Shown here one piece after another: positions 51,978 through 59,605 of a DNA stretch of 64,000 nt. Made by a program: the position numbers and the translations under genes. A model generated the notes under the pieces. That model was not told where the DNA came from. It did not search any database and saw only the letters and a list, made by a program, of their open reading frames with translations. Numbering within the stretch: position 1 is the stretch's first letter; every line of letters begins with the position of its first letter. Source of the stretch: JAKIVR01 sp035933635 (GTDB taxonomy: Archaea; Thermoplasmatota; Thermoplasmata; Lutacidiplasmatales; UBA184); the NCBI GenBank assembly GCA_035933635.1, contig DASYYY010000021.1, positions 62,001 through 126,000 of the forward strand, read 5' to 3'.

Positions 51978-52586
51978 TCAGAAGGGGCCGCGACCCGAGC
52001 CCCAGAGGACCAACCACGCAGTGGCTAACACGAGTGAGGAGACAAAGCACGCAATCCAGAGAAACCTGAGCCGTAGAACAAACCGATGCGTGGAACCCCC
52101 AGCCTCCCCCGCCATTGTCCCTCTCACTCGTTTCGAGGTGAACGGTTTGAAGATGCTCCAGCTCGCGTCTTCTATTCCCAACGGAAGGGTTTCTATCTGG
52201 GCCTCGAGCAGGATTACATCCCGCTTCCATGTTTTGAGGGCTTTTTCATGCCCCTCTGCAACCTCGGCCCACTCTCGGCACAAGAAACCGCCGATTGCTG
52301 TGGCGCCCACCAGTCCAAGCAGTTTCGTCGGGATTTGCAACGGTGCGAGAAGCAAGCCGACGACCGACGCGGCGACCACGGTCATGATTGCTCCCCAGAG
52401 GGCTGATCGAAACCCAAGAACATCGTCCTCGTGGTGAATGAGTCTGGAGTACGTGTCGTGCAACCAGCGATACGAATCCAATTCCTCGCCGTCTAACCCA
52501 CTCCTCAGGAAGCCGGGGACCTTACGCGGGCCTGTGAGATCAGTCGTCTGTGGTTTCGGATTCGACGTCCGAGTCACCCTCCTCAT
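51978..52586 (-). CDS. Membrane protein resembling SLATT/RipA-type proteins
   Basis: 202 residues. A charged N-terminal helix ('LDSYRWLHDTYSRLIHHEDD'), two close membrane helices ('AIMTVVAASVVGLLLAPLQI', 'LLGLVGATAIGGFLCREW'), a long amphipathic helix ('EKALKTWKRDVILLEAQIET') and a last membrane helix ('FLWIACFVSSLVLATAWLVL'). The helix pair followed by a charged helix is the plan of SLATT-domain proteins, thought to form pores in nucleotide-linked defence, and of RipA-like membrane proteins. The likeness is by layout only. Its start overlaps the methyltransferase-nuclease gene's 3' end by 47 bases, so the two are coupled. Confidence 0.5.
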   Translation of the reverse strand: MRRVTRTSNPKPQTTDLTGPRKVPGFLRSGLDGEELDSYRWLHDTYSRLIHHEDDVLGFRSALWGAIMTVVAASVVGLLLAPLQIPTKLLGLVGATAIGGFLCREWAEVAEGHEKALKTWKRDVILLEAQIETLPLGIEDASWSIFKPFTSKRVRGTMAGEAGGSTHRFVLRLRFLWIACFVSSLVLATAWLVLWGSGRGPF

Positions 52587-54318
52587 TCCGTAAGACGGCT
52601 TGGCCGGGGAAACCAGGAAGGCTCAGTTTTCGGATTCGAGTCTTTCCTCTGCTCCTCGAAACCGGAGCCGCGGGAGCCGGTTTGAAGGTCACATTCCGAA
52701 AAGGTGGATACGCCGGCTGCTTCCCCTCGAACAACTCCCGAATCGTGAGAATCTGGTACTTGTCGTACTTGTCATCCTGGCTGAGCCGGTACTCTGGCTT
52801 GTAGTAACCCATCCCGGCCGCCTCAGTCCGCATCTCACGGGATGGCTCATCGAGTGTCAGGAGAACTCCGATCTGAGCCTTCTCCCTCGTGATGACATGG
52901 GCAAAGTCTCGAACCTCGGATAGCTTGAGACTCCCCGACTTGACTTGAATCACGATTGTCTTGACCGAACCCCCTGCCTTCTCGCGGAAGAAGAGTTTCC
53001 CATCTACACCCGAGTCGGCTCCTTTCTTTCGCTCTTCGGCAACAGGCCGCGCTCCAATCCGTCCCAACGCCCACCATTGGAACTGGTATCTATCGAGGTC
53101 CCTAAGGGCCTCTGCGCCCCTCTCATCCTCAGGCTCGCCCACAACTTTGTACGAGACCCTATCGCCGTAGGCATCTCGCAATCGACTTCGGATTAGTGTG
53201 ATTGCGAGGTGCGTGATGTCGATGCCAATCCAGCGCCGCCCAAGATTTTGCGCGGCCGCAACTGTAGTACCGCAACCGCAGAATGGGTCAAGTACGGTGT
53301 CTCCCGGCTCAGAGCTTTCGGCGATTATTCGCTCGAGCAGAGCTTCTGGTTTCTGAGTCGGATAGCCGAGTCGCTCAGCGGAGACTGCCTCCAACTTTCG
53401 GATATCGGTCCAGATGTCCTGGACAGGCACGTCGGGGCTCTCGTCTAGGTACATCCGGAGTCTGATCGCCCCGTCCGGGGAGGATGGAAAGTGGAGACGC
53501 CCCTCGCGGTCGTAACGCTCCATGATCTCACGGCTAATGGACCATCCGTTGGGATGTGGCTTGTATCCCTTGTAATCGTAAGTCAGGTTCGGCCGTGGGT
53601 GGGGACTTCTCATGGTCACTGTTTGGAACCTGCGGTACCCTGAGGGTGGGTCCTGCCCAGAAGCGATGGTGATCACTTCCTTGTCCGGGGGCGGGCCCTC
53701 AGCATATTTGAAAGACGCCTCGATGGACTCCTCGCTCCTTCGGACCTTCGGCGGATTCCACTTGAAATCCGGCGTCTTCGAGTAAAACAGAATCGCATCG
53801 TGGACGCGTCCGAGTCGACCCGGATCGTTGTGCGCCGCCGTGCGACGCCAGACGATTTCGTTTCGGAAGTTTACTGGACCGAATATCGCATCCAGTAGGA
53901 GCTTGAGGTAGTGGCTCGCGGTAGGATCGCAATGCAGGTAGATACTCCCGGTGGGCCTCAGGACTCGGCGGAGTTCGACGAGGCGAGGCGCCATCATAGA
54001 GAGGTAGGCGAGCATGTCGCTCTCTCCGACCAGGGCGTGGAAGGCGCCCAGGGCTTCCGCCGCCTTTCCCCCGGCGTCTACTGTCTCATCGTAAGTATGG
54101 CGTGCGACAGAGTCCCACTTCCACGTATCGCCGAACGCACGAATCTGAGCCGCGGATCTTGATCCGTCCTGCTCCGCGAAAAGGACGTTGTAGTCCTGGT
54201 TGGAGTTGAATGGGGGGTCGAGGTAGACGAGATCGACAGATTGACTAGGGAAGTACTCGGAGTTCCGGAGGATTTGCAGATTGTCGCCATAGTAGAGCAT
54301 GCTAGGGGGTGTGGTCAC
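52540..54318 (-). CDS. DNA methyltransferase fused to an Mrr-like nuclease domain
   Basis: 592 residues. The N-terminal part (about 1-390) is a beta-class amino-methyltransferase: motif IV 'VDLVYLDPPFNSNQDYN' (DPPF at 34-37) comes before motif I 'EPGDTVLDPFCGCGTTVAAA', the order of N6-adenine or N4-cytosine enzymes. The C-terminal part (about 415-500) shows 'RKKGADSGVDGKLFF' and 'KTIVIQVKSGSLKLSEVRDF', the D...QxK site of Mrr-type PD-(D/E)XK nucleases, followed by a tail. One chain would then both modify and cut DNA, a type IIG-like or modification-dependent restriction enzyme. Motif spacing is complete on both sides. Divergent from the ATPase-PIN pair. Confidence 0.82.
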   Translation of the reverse strand: MTTPPSMLYYGDNLQILRNSEYFPSQSVDLVYLDPPFNSNQDYNVLFAEQDGSRSAAQIRAFGDTWKWDSVARHTYDETVDAGGKAAEALGAFHALVGESDMLAYLSMMAPRLVELRRVLRPTGSIYLHCDPTASHYLKLLLDAIFGPVNFRNEIVWRRTAAHNDPGRLGRVHDAILFYSKTPDFKWNPPKVRRSEESIEASFKYAEGPPPDKEVITIASGQDPPSGYRRFQTVTMRSPHPRPNLTYDYKGYKPHPNGWSISREIMERYDREGRLHFPSSPDGAIRLRMYLDESPDVPVQDIWTDIRKLEAVSAERLGYPTQKPEALLERIIAESSEPGDTVLDPFCGCGTTVAAAQNLGRRWIGIDITHLAITLIRSRLRDAYGDRVSYKVVGEPEDERGAEALRDLDRYQFQWWALGRIGARPVAEERKKGADSGVDGKLFFREKAGGSVKTIVIQVKSGSLKLSEVRDFAHVITREKAQIGVLLTLDEPSREMRTEAAGMGYYKPEYRLSQDDKYDKYQILTIRELFEGKQPAYPPFRNVTFKPAPAAPVSRSRGKTRIRKLSLPGFPGQAVLRNEEGDSDVESETTDD

Positions 54319-54556
54319 GGTCGACGCCTCGCGACCAGGAGTCCCGACTCGCCGCTATAAGCTTCCCAGTTTCCACAAGATTGAACGGTGGAGGGTGCCA
54401 CCCCCATTGGCTTCCCAGAGAGTGTAGGGCCTAGCCGCGCCATATCGGGCCCGCGCCCCATTCCGGGGAGCAGCGCCTGTCGGCTCGGACTCGGGCCAAT
54501 GCTGGCCGCACCTCCTTATCAGGTAGGTCGAATTCGAGACCCCGGGGAGTGTCCGG
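54319..54556. promoter_or_regulatory. Divergent promoter region of the defence-like genes
   Basis: 238 bases between two divergent genes. TATA-like patches occur about 35 bases before the methyltransferase-nuclease ATG (TTATAGC on the minus strand near 54352) and about 40 bases before the ATPase ATG (CTTATCAG near 54514). I see no further conserved operator. Confidence 0.35.
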
Positions 54557-55936
54557 ATGGCACCAAAGAGGAAGAGGCTCTCATCGACTCACTTTTCAAG
54601 CATCCTTCTGCGCAACTTCCGCTGTTACAAGGATTCTGGCCCGATTCCATTCAAACCTCTAACCATAATCTTGGGGCCGAACAACGTCGGGAAGTCAACC
54701 ATCCTAAACTCCATCCTCCTGATGAAGCAAAGTCTGGCAGTCGATACTCCTCGAGAGGCGATCATTACTTCCGGACCCCTGGTCGATCTCGGTGGGTTCT
54801 CGGACGTTCTCCACAGAGGTGCATCCAAAGGCGATCGGTCGTTCACGGTGGAGCTCCAGGCGACTTACTCAGGTCAGAACTCGCCTTTTGGAGGTTTTCG
54901 TGATGACCTGAAGTCACCGTCGAAGGATCGTGGGATCATCGGTCTCAGTCTAACATTCGGGTATAGCTCAGCGGCAAATCAGATCCTCGTTCGTGAGGTA
55001 GAATTCCGACGCGATGGCGTGACTGAACTGAAATTCAAGGGTCACGGCTCCCGAATCTTCCTGCTCAATCCAGACGGCTCAGAGCGTTCAGATTTGGAGG
55101 TCCACCTCCTGAATTCTCTACCCCTTATTCACGGCAAGGTTGGGCGGAAGGGGAAACCAAATGAAGACCAAGTCCGCGATCTCTCGCGCCTAGGAAATCT
55201 CTGCATCTCTCATGCATGGGGTTGGACGGACTTTCACCGCAGTGTGGGTTATGTCGCCCCACTCCGCGGCCCGACCCCGCGATACGCGACTTCGGGTTCC
55301 ACGTCTCCGGGTGGGCCCCTCGCTACACCCGCTGGACTTCTGCAGGAGCTGAAGAGCCGTCGAAGGCTCAGACCTACCGGGAAGCAATTGATCAAACTCG
55401 TTGAGGACTGGGCCAAGAATCAGCTTGGCGTCCTCAGGGGCCTGGACCTCCGGTCCATCGACAAGGCTGGAACCGTATTCGCGCTCTTCGTCGATGAAAG
55501 GTCTGGGTTCCGGGGAATCAATATCGCGAGCATGGGAGAAGGCGTCTCGCAGCTGATTCCAATCTTGAGCGCAGTACTAGGGAGCAGGGACGGCTCCTGC
55601 GTCCTGGTCGAACAACCCGAACTCCACCTCCACCCGGATCTTCAAGCCCGCATTGCGGACCTGTTCGTGGATCAGGTCGTGAACAATCGCAAGCAGATCA
55701 TCTTGGAGACCCATAGCGAGCACCTGCTCCTGAGAGTCCGCCGCCGGGTTGCGGAGGGAACACTCGACCCCTCCCAGGTCGCGATTCTGTACGTCGACCG
55801 ACCGGGTCGCGAGTCGCGTGTACGGAGCTTGCCCATCGATTCGGACGGCCACATCGGTCAATGGCCTGAGGGTTTTTTCGAAGAGGGGATTGAGGAAGCG
55901 TACCGAATCGCATCCGCGCGATCTGGCGGGGCTTAG
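54557..55936 (+). CDS. AAA-type (ABC/SMC-like, DUF3696-type) ATPase
   Basis: 459 residues. Walker A 'IILGPNNVGKSTIL' (GPNNVGKST at 40-48), the ABC-like signature region 'ASMGEGVSQLIPILSAVLGS' (near 325), Walker B 'SCVLVEQPELHLHPDLQARI' and the H-loop region 'ILETHSEHLLLRVRRRV'. This is the plan of OLD-family and DUF3696 ATPases, which bind DNA and drive effector nucleases in several defence systems. There is no TOPRIM or other nuclease domain in the chain; the nuclease would be the PIN protein encoded four bases later. The C-terminal 'DSDGHIGQWPEGFFEEGIEE' is typical of DUF3696. Codon use is less GC-rich than in the chromosome. Confidence 0.85.
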   Translation: MAPKRKRLSSTHFSSILLRNFRCYKDSGPIPFKPLTIILGPNNVGKSTILNSILLMKQSLAVDTPREAIITSGPLVDLGGFSDVLHRGASKGDRSFTVELQATYSGQNSPFGGFRDDLKSPSKDRGIIGLSLTFGYSSAANQILVREVEFRRDGVTELKFKGHGSRIFLLNPDGSERSDLEVHLLNSLPLIHGKVGRKGKPNEDQVRDLSRLGNLCISHAWGWTDFHRSVGYVAPLRGPTPRYATSGSTSPGGPLATPAGLLQELKSRRRLRPTGKQLIKLVEDWAKNQLGVLRGLDLRSIDKAGTVFALFVDERSGFRGINIASMGEGVSQLIPILSAVLGSRDGSCVLVEQPELHLHPDLQARIADLFVDQVVNNRKQIILETHSEHLLLRVRRRVAEGTLDPSQVAILYVDRPGRESRVRSLPIDSDGHIGQWPEGFFEEGIEEAYRIASARSGGA

Positions 55937-55940
55937 GTCC

Positions 55941-56438
55941 GTGGAGGTCACGGTCGACACGAACGTATTGGTTAGAAGTGGAGTAAAGAGCGATCCAGCC
56001 CGCCCGGCATGTTTCGTGTTCCTCCATGAGTTCAAGGCGCGCGAAGATCTCGTCCTGGCGCTAGACGATGAAGAGCTCGTCGAGAGAGAGTACCGGGCTC
56101 ACCTCAACCCGATGACATACGGTCACCACTGGCTTCGGACCATTCTTCTTATGAAGGCCCGGACGAAACTCCTCAAGCGAGCAGAGTTGCCGCCGGCTGT
56201 CCGAGCCGAGCTCTTGGACGAGTGCCACCTGGACCCACCTGATCTCAATCTCTTCGTGCGCGTGGCCCTTGCGTCGAAAGAGAAACTCATCGTAACCCAC
56301 GATGGCGACTATTGGCGGAGCTCTAGGCGATGCCTAAAGAGACGGCTCAAGATCGAGGTCGAATCTGCGAAGTCGGTCCATCCCAAGCTTTGCGGGGGCC
56401 AGTGGGAAGACTGCCGCCGGCGAGTTATGGGGGGGTAG
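55941..56438 (+). CDS. PIN-domain nuclease-like protein, partner of the ATPase
   Basis: 165 residues starting at GTG 55941, four bases after the ATPase stop. The PIN fold's acidic residues are visible: Asp6 in 'VTVDTNVLVRS', Glu48/Glu50 in 'DEELVEREYRAHL', Asp101 in 'PDLNLFVRVALAS' and Asp121 in 'KLIVTHDGDYW', the order of metal ligands in PIN RNases. Toxin VapC proteins share this fold, but here there is no antitoxin next to it and the neighbour is an ATPase. The N-terminal frame reads back into the ATPase gene, so the GTG is the sensible start. Confidence 0.7.
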   Translation: MEVTVDTNVLVRSGVKSDPARPACFVFLHEFKAREDLVLALDDEELVEREYRAHLNPMTYGHHWLRTILLMKARTKLLKRAELPPAVRAELLDECHLDPPDLNLFVRVALASKEKLIVTHDGDYWRSSRRCLKRRLKIEVESAKSVHPKLCGGQWEDCRRRVMGG

Positions 56439-56520
56439 GAAGTTACCCGTGCGCATCTGGTTCCAGCCCTCTCAATTCGGGGAAACTTAAAGACGCCACG
56501 GACCTTTACCCTAGCTGAAC

Positions 56521-56709
56521 ATGGATCTCGCTTCGACCCCGAATTCTGAAGTGCGGAGTGAACAAGCATTGATTCGTCAGGTCTCGCGGTCGAGGTTACC
56601 AAACGACCGCGAACGGCGCGAGCACCGTCACGGGACCGGCAACTCAATCAAGGCATTCTTCGCCTGCCCCGGGTGTGGACTCCCTATTCCCTTTGGCGGC
56701 GCACCCTGA
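56521..56709 (+). CDS. Small protein with a C-terminal CPxCG knuckle (62 residues)
   Basis: 62 residues ending 'SIKAFFACPGCGLPIPFGGA'. One CxxC pair is visible. The N-terminal 45 residues are polar and basic. AACTTAAAG lies about 35 bases upstream and could be its TATA box. The reality of the gene is uncertain; the CPGCG ending is the only sign of selection. Confidence 0.35.
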   Translation: MDLASTPNSEVRSEQALIRQVSRSRLPNDRERREHRHGTGNSIKAFFACPGCGLPIPFGGAP

Positions 56710-56968
56710 CCAGACTCCGACTCCCTGTTCTTCTGCGAATCGCTCGCTGGAATCGCCAAGATTCAGTCGGATACCTGGAAGACGTAAGGGTCTCAGCGGC
56801 CCCTGATTAAATCGGGTGCCTTGCCGGAGCCCCCCTCCCCTCGGGCTTCTCCGGACCCTTTCGGGACGGCGGGGTTACGTGAAGACCCCCGGTGAGGCGG
56901 GAGGATCGGACCCTGTCCGCTGAATAGGACAGAGATACTTGCGGCCGAAGGAATCGGTCGCCCACATC

Positions 56969-57556
56969 ATGACGGCGGAACTGCCCCCTCCGGACCGACG
57001 GATTATCGCGGAGTTCTCGACCGACGCCGCCGGCCGCACCCGCGGTCGCCTGATCGTGAACCTGGCCGGTCTGGCAGTTCTAACCGTCATCCTACTTTCA
57101 GTGTTTGGATGGGCGGTTGTGCGCGAGCCGGAGGCATCACTGCGCGCACTGGCAGCCGCCTCCATCGCCGGACCGTTCGTTTTCGGCGCTCTCGCGGTTC
57201 TCTTTGCTCGTCGCGCTTCCGCCCGCCGTCCACCGAACCTCGTCCGACTTTCCGACTGGGGTGTGGAGTTCGATGCCCCTCCGACAACGCCTGGTCTCGC
57301 CCCCGAGGAGAGCGGCGGCGCTATTGCGTGGCCGCACGTCGGGAGGGTCGAGATACAAGAAGCGGCCCGGGCGAGGAGACGAGCTGGGTTGTCTCAGGTT
57401 ACCTTCTATTCACGCGAGTTCCACAGGCGGCCAATAGCGTTCACGGTCCCTCGCTTCTGGCCATGGGGTATCCGCATCCCATATCTTCGACGGGAGGACG
57501 CCGAGAAGATCATCGAACTCGCCGAGGGATGGATCGCTTCCTCGACCACGGACTGA
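56969..57556 (+). CDS. Two-helix membrane protein with a PH-like C-terminal domain
   Basis: 195 residues: two close membrane helices (about 35-57 and 67-87) then a beta-rich domain ('LVRLSDWGVEFDAPP', 'IAWPHVGRVEIQEAARARRR', 'QVTFYSREFHRRPIAFTVPR') ending in a helix ('DAEKIIELAEGWIAS'), the plan of bacterial PH-domain proteins attached to the membrane. A second gene of similar plan lies at 59037-59585 on the opposite strand. ATG 56969 is used; a TTG at 56939 also fits the frame. Role unknown. Confidence 0.6.
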   Translation: MTAELPPPDRRIIAEFSTDAAGRTRGRLIVNLAGLAVLTVILLSVFGWAVVREPEASLRALAAASIAGPFVFGALAVLFARRASARRPPNLVRLSDWGVEFDAPPTTPGLAPEESGGAIAWPHVGRVEIQEAARARRRAGLSQVTFYSREFHRRPIAFTVPRFWPWGIRIPYLRREDAEKIIELAEGWIASSTTD

Positions 57557-57571
57557 GGTTAACGGACCAGC

Positions 57572-58180
57572 CTAGCTCCACTCGTTCCGTCGACCGAGTC
57601 CCTTGGGCCGCTTCGCGAGGAGTTCCCTAATCGCCCGGTCGGCCATGTTCAGTTCTCTGGGGATCTTGACCCAAGTTACGGACGATAGCCCGGCCAAGTC
57701 CGCACGGATCCCGTCCCGGATTCGCGCGGCGATGTCAACATCCCCCAGCTGAATACTCACTTGGCTATCCTCCCCGTTCATGTAACGAATGACCTGGTCG
57801 CCATCCCCGAGGAATCTCGCTCGCCTCGTGCAGCCGTTCGTCTTGAGGTGGAGCGCCGCGCCACGGGCGGCGATGAGGTCATACAGTTGGGTGCCGCGTG
57901 CCCACGCGCTCTGGACAATCAAGTCCCAGTTGTCCTGCCATATGCGCGCCAGGGGCGGGTCCCAGGATGCAATCGCGGCGCCGATGGGGGAAGATAGGCA
58001 AGACTGACCGCCCGAAGCCTTGTCTGGATTGGGCTGGCCGTTGAACGACACGAAGCCCAAGTCAACGCGGTTCGGGTAGCCTTCCTTGCTCCAACGAACG
58101 CCTGAATCGAAGTAGACCCAGACCTCATCCCAACCGCTGATTGCTCCTGATCTTTGCCGCCGCACGATCCAGTAACCCAA
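57572..58180 (-). CDS. RNase H-like fold protein, probably lacking one catalytic residue
   Basis: 202 residues. It carries the marks of the RNase HI superfamily: 'VWVYFDSGVR' with Asp25, 'FLGDGDQVIRYMNGED' with Asp126/Asp128, and 'VKIPRELNMADRAIREL' with Asp181, the last in the standard 'PRExN.AD' motif. The catalytic Glu that normally sits in the 'NTAEY' helix start appears as Leu99 in 'GTQLYDLIAA', if my alignment is right, so activity is doubtful. There is an unusual insert of about 60 residues after Asp25. The start is TTG and uncertain. It may degrade or bind RNA-DNA hybrids in the element. Confidence 0.5.
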   Translation of the reverse strand: MGYWIVRRQRSGAISGWDEVWVYFDSGVRWSKEGYPNRVDLGFVSFNGQPNPDKASGGQSCLSSPIGAAIASWDPPLARIWQDNWDLIVQSAWARGTQLYDLIAARGAALHLKTNGCTRRARFLGDGDQVIRYMNGEDSQVSIQLGDVDIAARIRDGIRADLAGLSSVTWVKIPRELNMADRAIRELLAKRPKGLGRRNEWS

Positions 58181-58288
58181 CTCAGTGGGACACCACCAAG
58201 CATGTCATTTGTTCGGGGGTCCTGACGGGGCGAAAGGGACAGGTATAGCGCCGATTCCTCGCCGAAGAACCGGAGGGGAGACTTCGGG

Positions 58289-58852
58289 GTGGCCGCTACA
58301 TACAACCGCGGCGTAGCCGGCTCGGAGATGGATTCGCGGAATACTGTTGCGAAACGCGTAGCCCATGAGTCCGGACCAGAAGGGTCACCGCGCGATCAGC
58401 GGCTCGTGCGGATCGGCCTGCTCGTGTTCTCCGCTGGCTTCCTGAGCTCAATCACCGGCATCCAGGTCCTCCCTCCCGGCTACTTCCCGCCCTGGCAGAC
58501 CTCCGCCCCCCTCGTTTGGGTCGCTTGGGGTTGGTTGACCGTAGGGGCTTTGGCAGCTGGAGCGACACTTGCCCTCGCAGCAGCCGCGCATTCCCACCGG
58601 TCGTGGCCGTTCGCGGAGTTCCGAGTCGCTCCTGACCCGAAGGATATGGACCCGCGGCTGTGGTGGTCACTCGTCGGATCATTCTCGGCCCTCGTCGGGG
58701 TCGTGTTCGTCTGGACGTACGTGCTAGGCAACCCGTACTTGGACGGGCACTCCATCGTTCATTGGGGAGCTTTGGCCTTTCTAGTCTTGGGGGTAAGTTG
58801 GATGGTAGGGCAAGCCGTGGTGTCCCGAAGAAAGAAGACCGCGTACCTGTAG
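58289..58852 (+). CDS. Four-helix membrane protein of unknown function
   Basis: 187 residues with four predicted membrane helices ('LVRIGLLVFSAGFLSSITGI', 'APLVWVAWGWLTVGALAAGA', 'WWSLVGSFSALVGVVFVWTY', 'HWGALAFLVLGVSWMVGQAV') and a basic C-terminal end. No family recognised. The start may be ATG 58289 or ATG 58328 ('MDSRNTVAKR'). It is divergent from the RNase H-like gene and followed by a hairpin. Confidence 0.55.
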   Translation: MAATYNRGVAGSEMDSRNTVAKRVAHESGPEGSPRDQRLVRIGLLVFSAGFLSSITGIQVLPPGYFPPWQTSAPLVWVAWGWLTVGALAAGATLALAAAAHSHRSWPFAEFRVAPDPKDMDPRLWWSLVGSFSALVGVVFVWTYVLGNPYLDGHSIVHWGALAFLVLGVSWMVGQAVVSRRKKTAYL

Positions 58853-58889
58853 ACGATGCCCGCCGCGCGCGGGGGTTCTCCAGGGCTCG

Positions 58890-58909
58890 AATTGGGCCGG
58901 CGCCCAATT
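58890..58909 (+). terminator. 8-bp hairpin after the four-helix gene
   Basis: AATTGGGC at 58890-58897 and its exact reverse complement at 58902-58909 with a four-base loop CGGC. It lies 38 bases after the stop at 58852. No T-run follows, so a role in termination is only possible. Confidence 0.3.
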
Positions 58910-59036
58910 GCGCGTGTGTGGGGGTGGGTGCGGAGTGGGAATGTTGGAGAAAAGCACGCATTGCGGATCAGTGGGTGGCGTGGAGGGCCACCCTCGGCGC
59001 TCTAAATCCGCTCGGACCCTTTTCCACGCGAGGGGT

Positions 59037-59585
59037 TTAGGACGAAGGGGCAGGCCGCGCGTTCGGATCGGGGTGGCCAATCCACTCCCACGATTCTGGA
59101 GGGAACAGGTTCCTGGGAGCGTTCGGGTGCCCAAGAATAGCCGCAGCCTGTTCTCGGCTGACGGGAAAGTCACGAACGGGAGGCGCCCTGCCGCCGGGCC
59201 CCCCGAACCGTCTTGCCGATAGCCACCCCCATCTTTGGACAGGCGGCCTCTGACTCGGACGCAAGTCGGCCCAGAAGACAATCCGCTCTCGTAGCCGGCT
59301 GTGCACGTGGACCCCGGTCGGACCAATCCCAATCCGATTCGGAACTTGAGAGAGGGCGACCACCACGAAAGCTAACGGGGTGGCAATCTCCGTGCCCACA
59401 AGCGCCGCCGCGAGTCCGGGATTCGCCGTTGAGAACAAGACGCGGATCAGATACGGCGCGCCGCCAATGATGATGAACGCGACGGGCAGAAACGCCGCAT
59501 ACATCACGCCGAGTCCGACGAGCGTCCAGAACAACGGTGGGCGCCCGGCAGTGGGGAGCCAAACGGGGCTCTCTTGAGAACCCAT
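59037..59585 (-). CDS. Two-helix membrane protein with PH-like domain, second of its kind
   Basis: 182 residues: two membrane helices ('PLFWTLVGLGVMYAAFLPVA', 'LAAALVGTEIATPLAFVVVA'), then a beta-rich region ('IGIGPTGVHVHSRLRERIVF', 'WADLRPSQRPPVQRWGWLSA') and a C-terminal helix ('SREQAAAILGHPNAPRN'). The order matches the 195-residue protein at 56969-57556, although sequence identity by eye is low. ATG 59585 is chosen since the codons upstream run into the recombinase gene. The C-terminal end is Pro-rich. Confidence 0.55.
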   Translation of the reverse strand: MGSQESPVWLPTAGRPPLFWTLVGLGVMYAAFLPVAFIIIGGAPYLIRVLFSTANPGLAAALVGTEIATPLAFVVVALSQVPNRIGIGPTGVHVHSRLRERIVFWADLRPSQRPPVQRWGWLSARRFGGPGGRAPPVRDFPVSREQAAAILGHPNAPRNLFPPESWEWIGHPDPNARPAPSS

Positions 59586-59605
59586 TTTCGGCCGAGGCTG
59601 GAACC

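Noticed and set aside
55941..56438. Toxin-antitoxin (VapBC) reading of the PIN gene
   Set aside because: The preceding gene is a 459-residue ATPase, not a small AbrB- or RHH-type antitoxin, and no short antitoxin frame lies on either side.
58781..59332. A 183-codon minus-strand open frame
   Set aside because: It overlaps the PH-like membrane gene in another frame and has no membrane segment or motif; composition is of non-coding GC-rich DNA.
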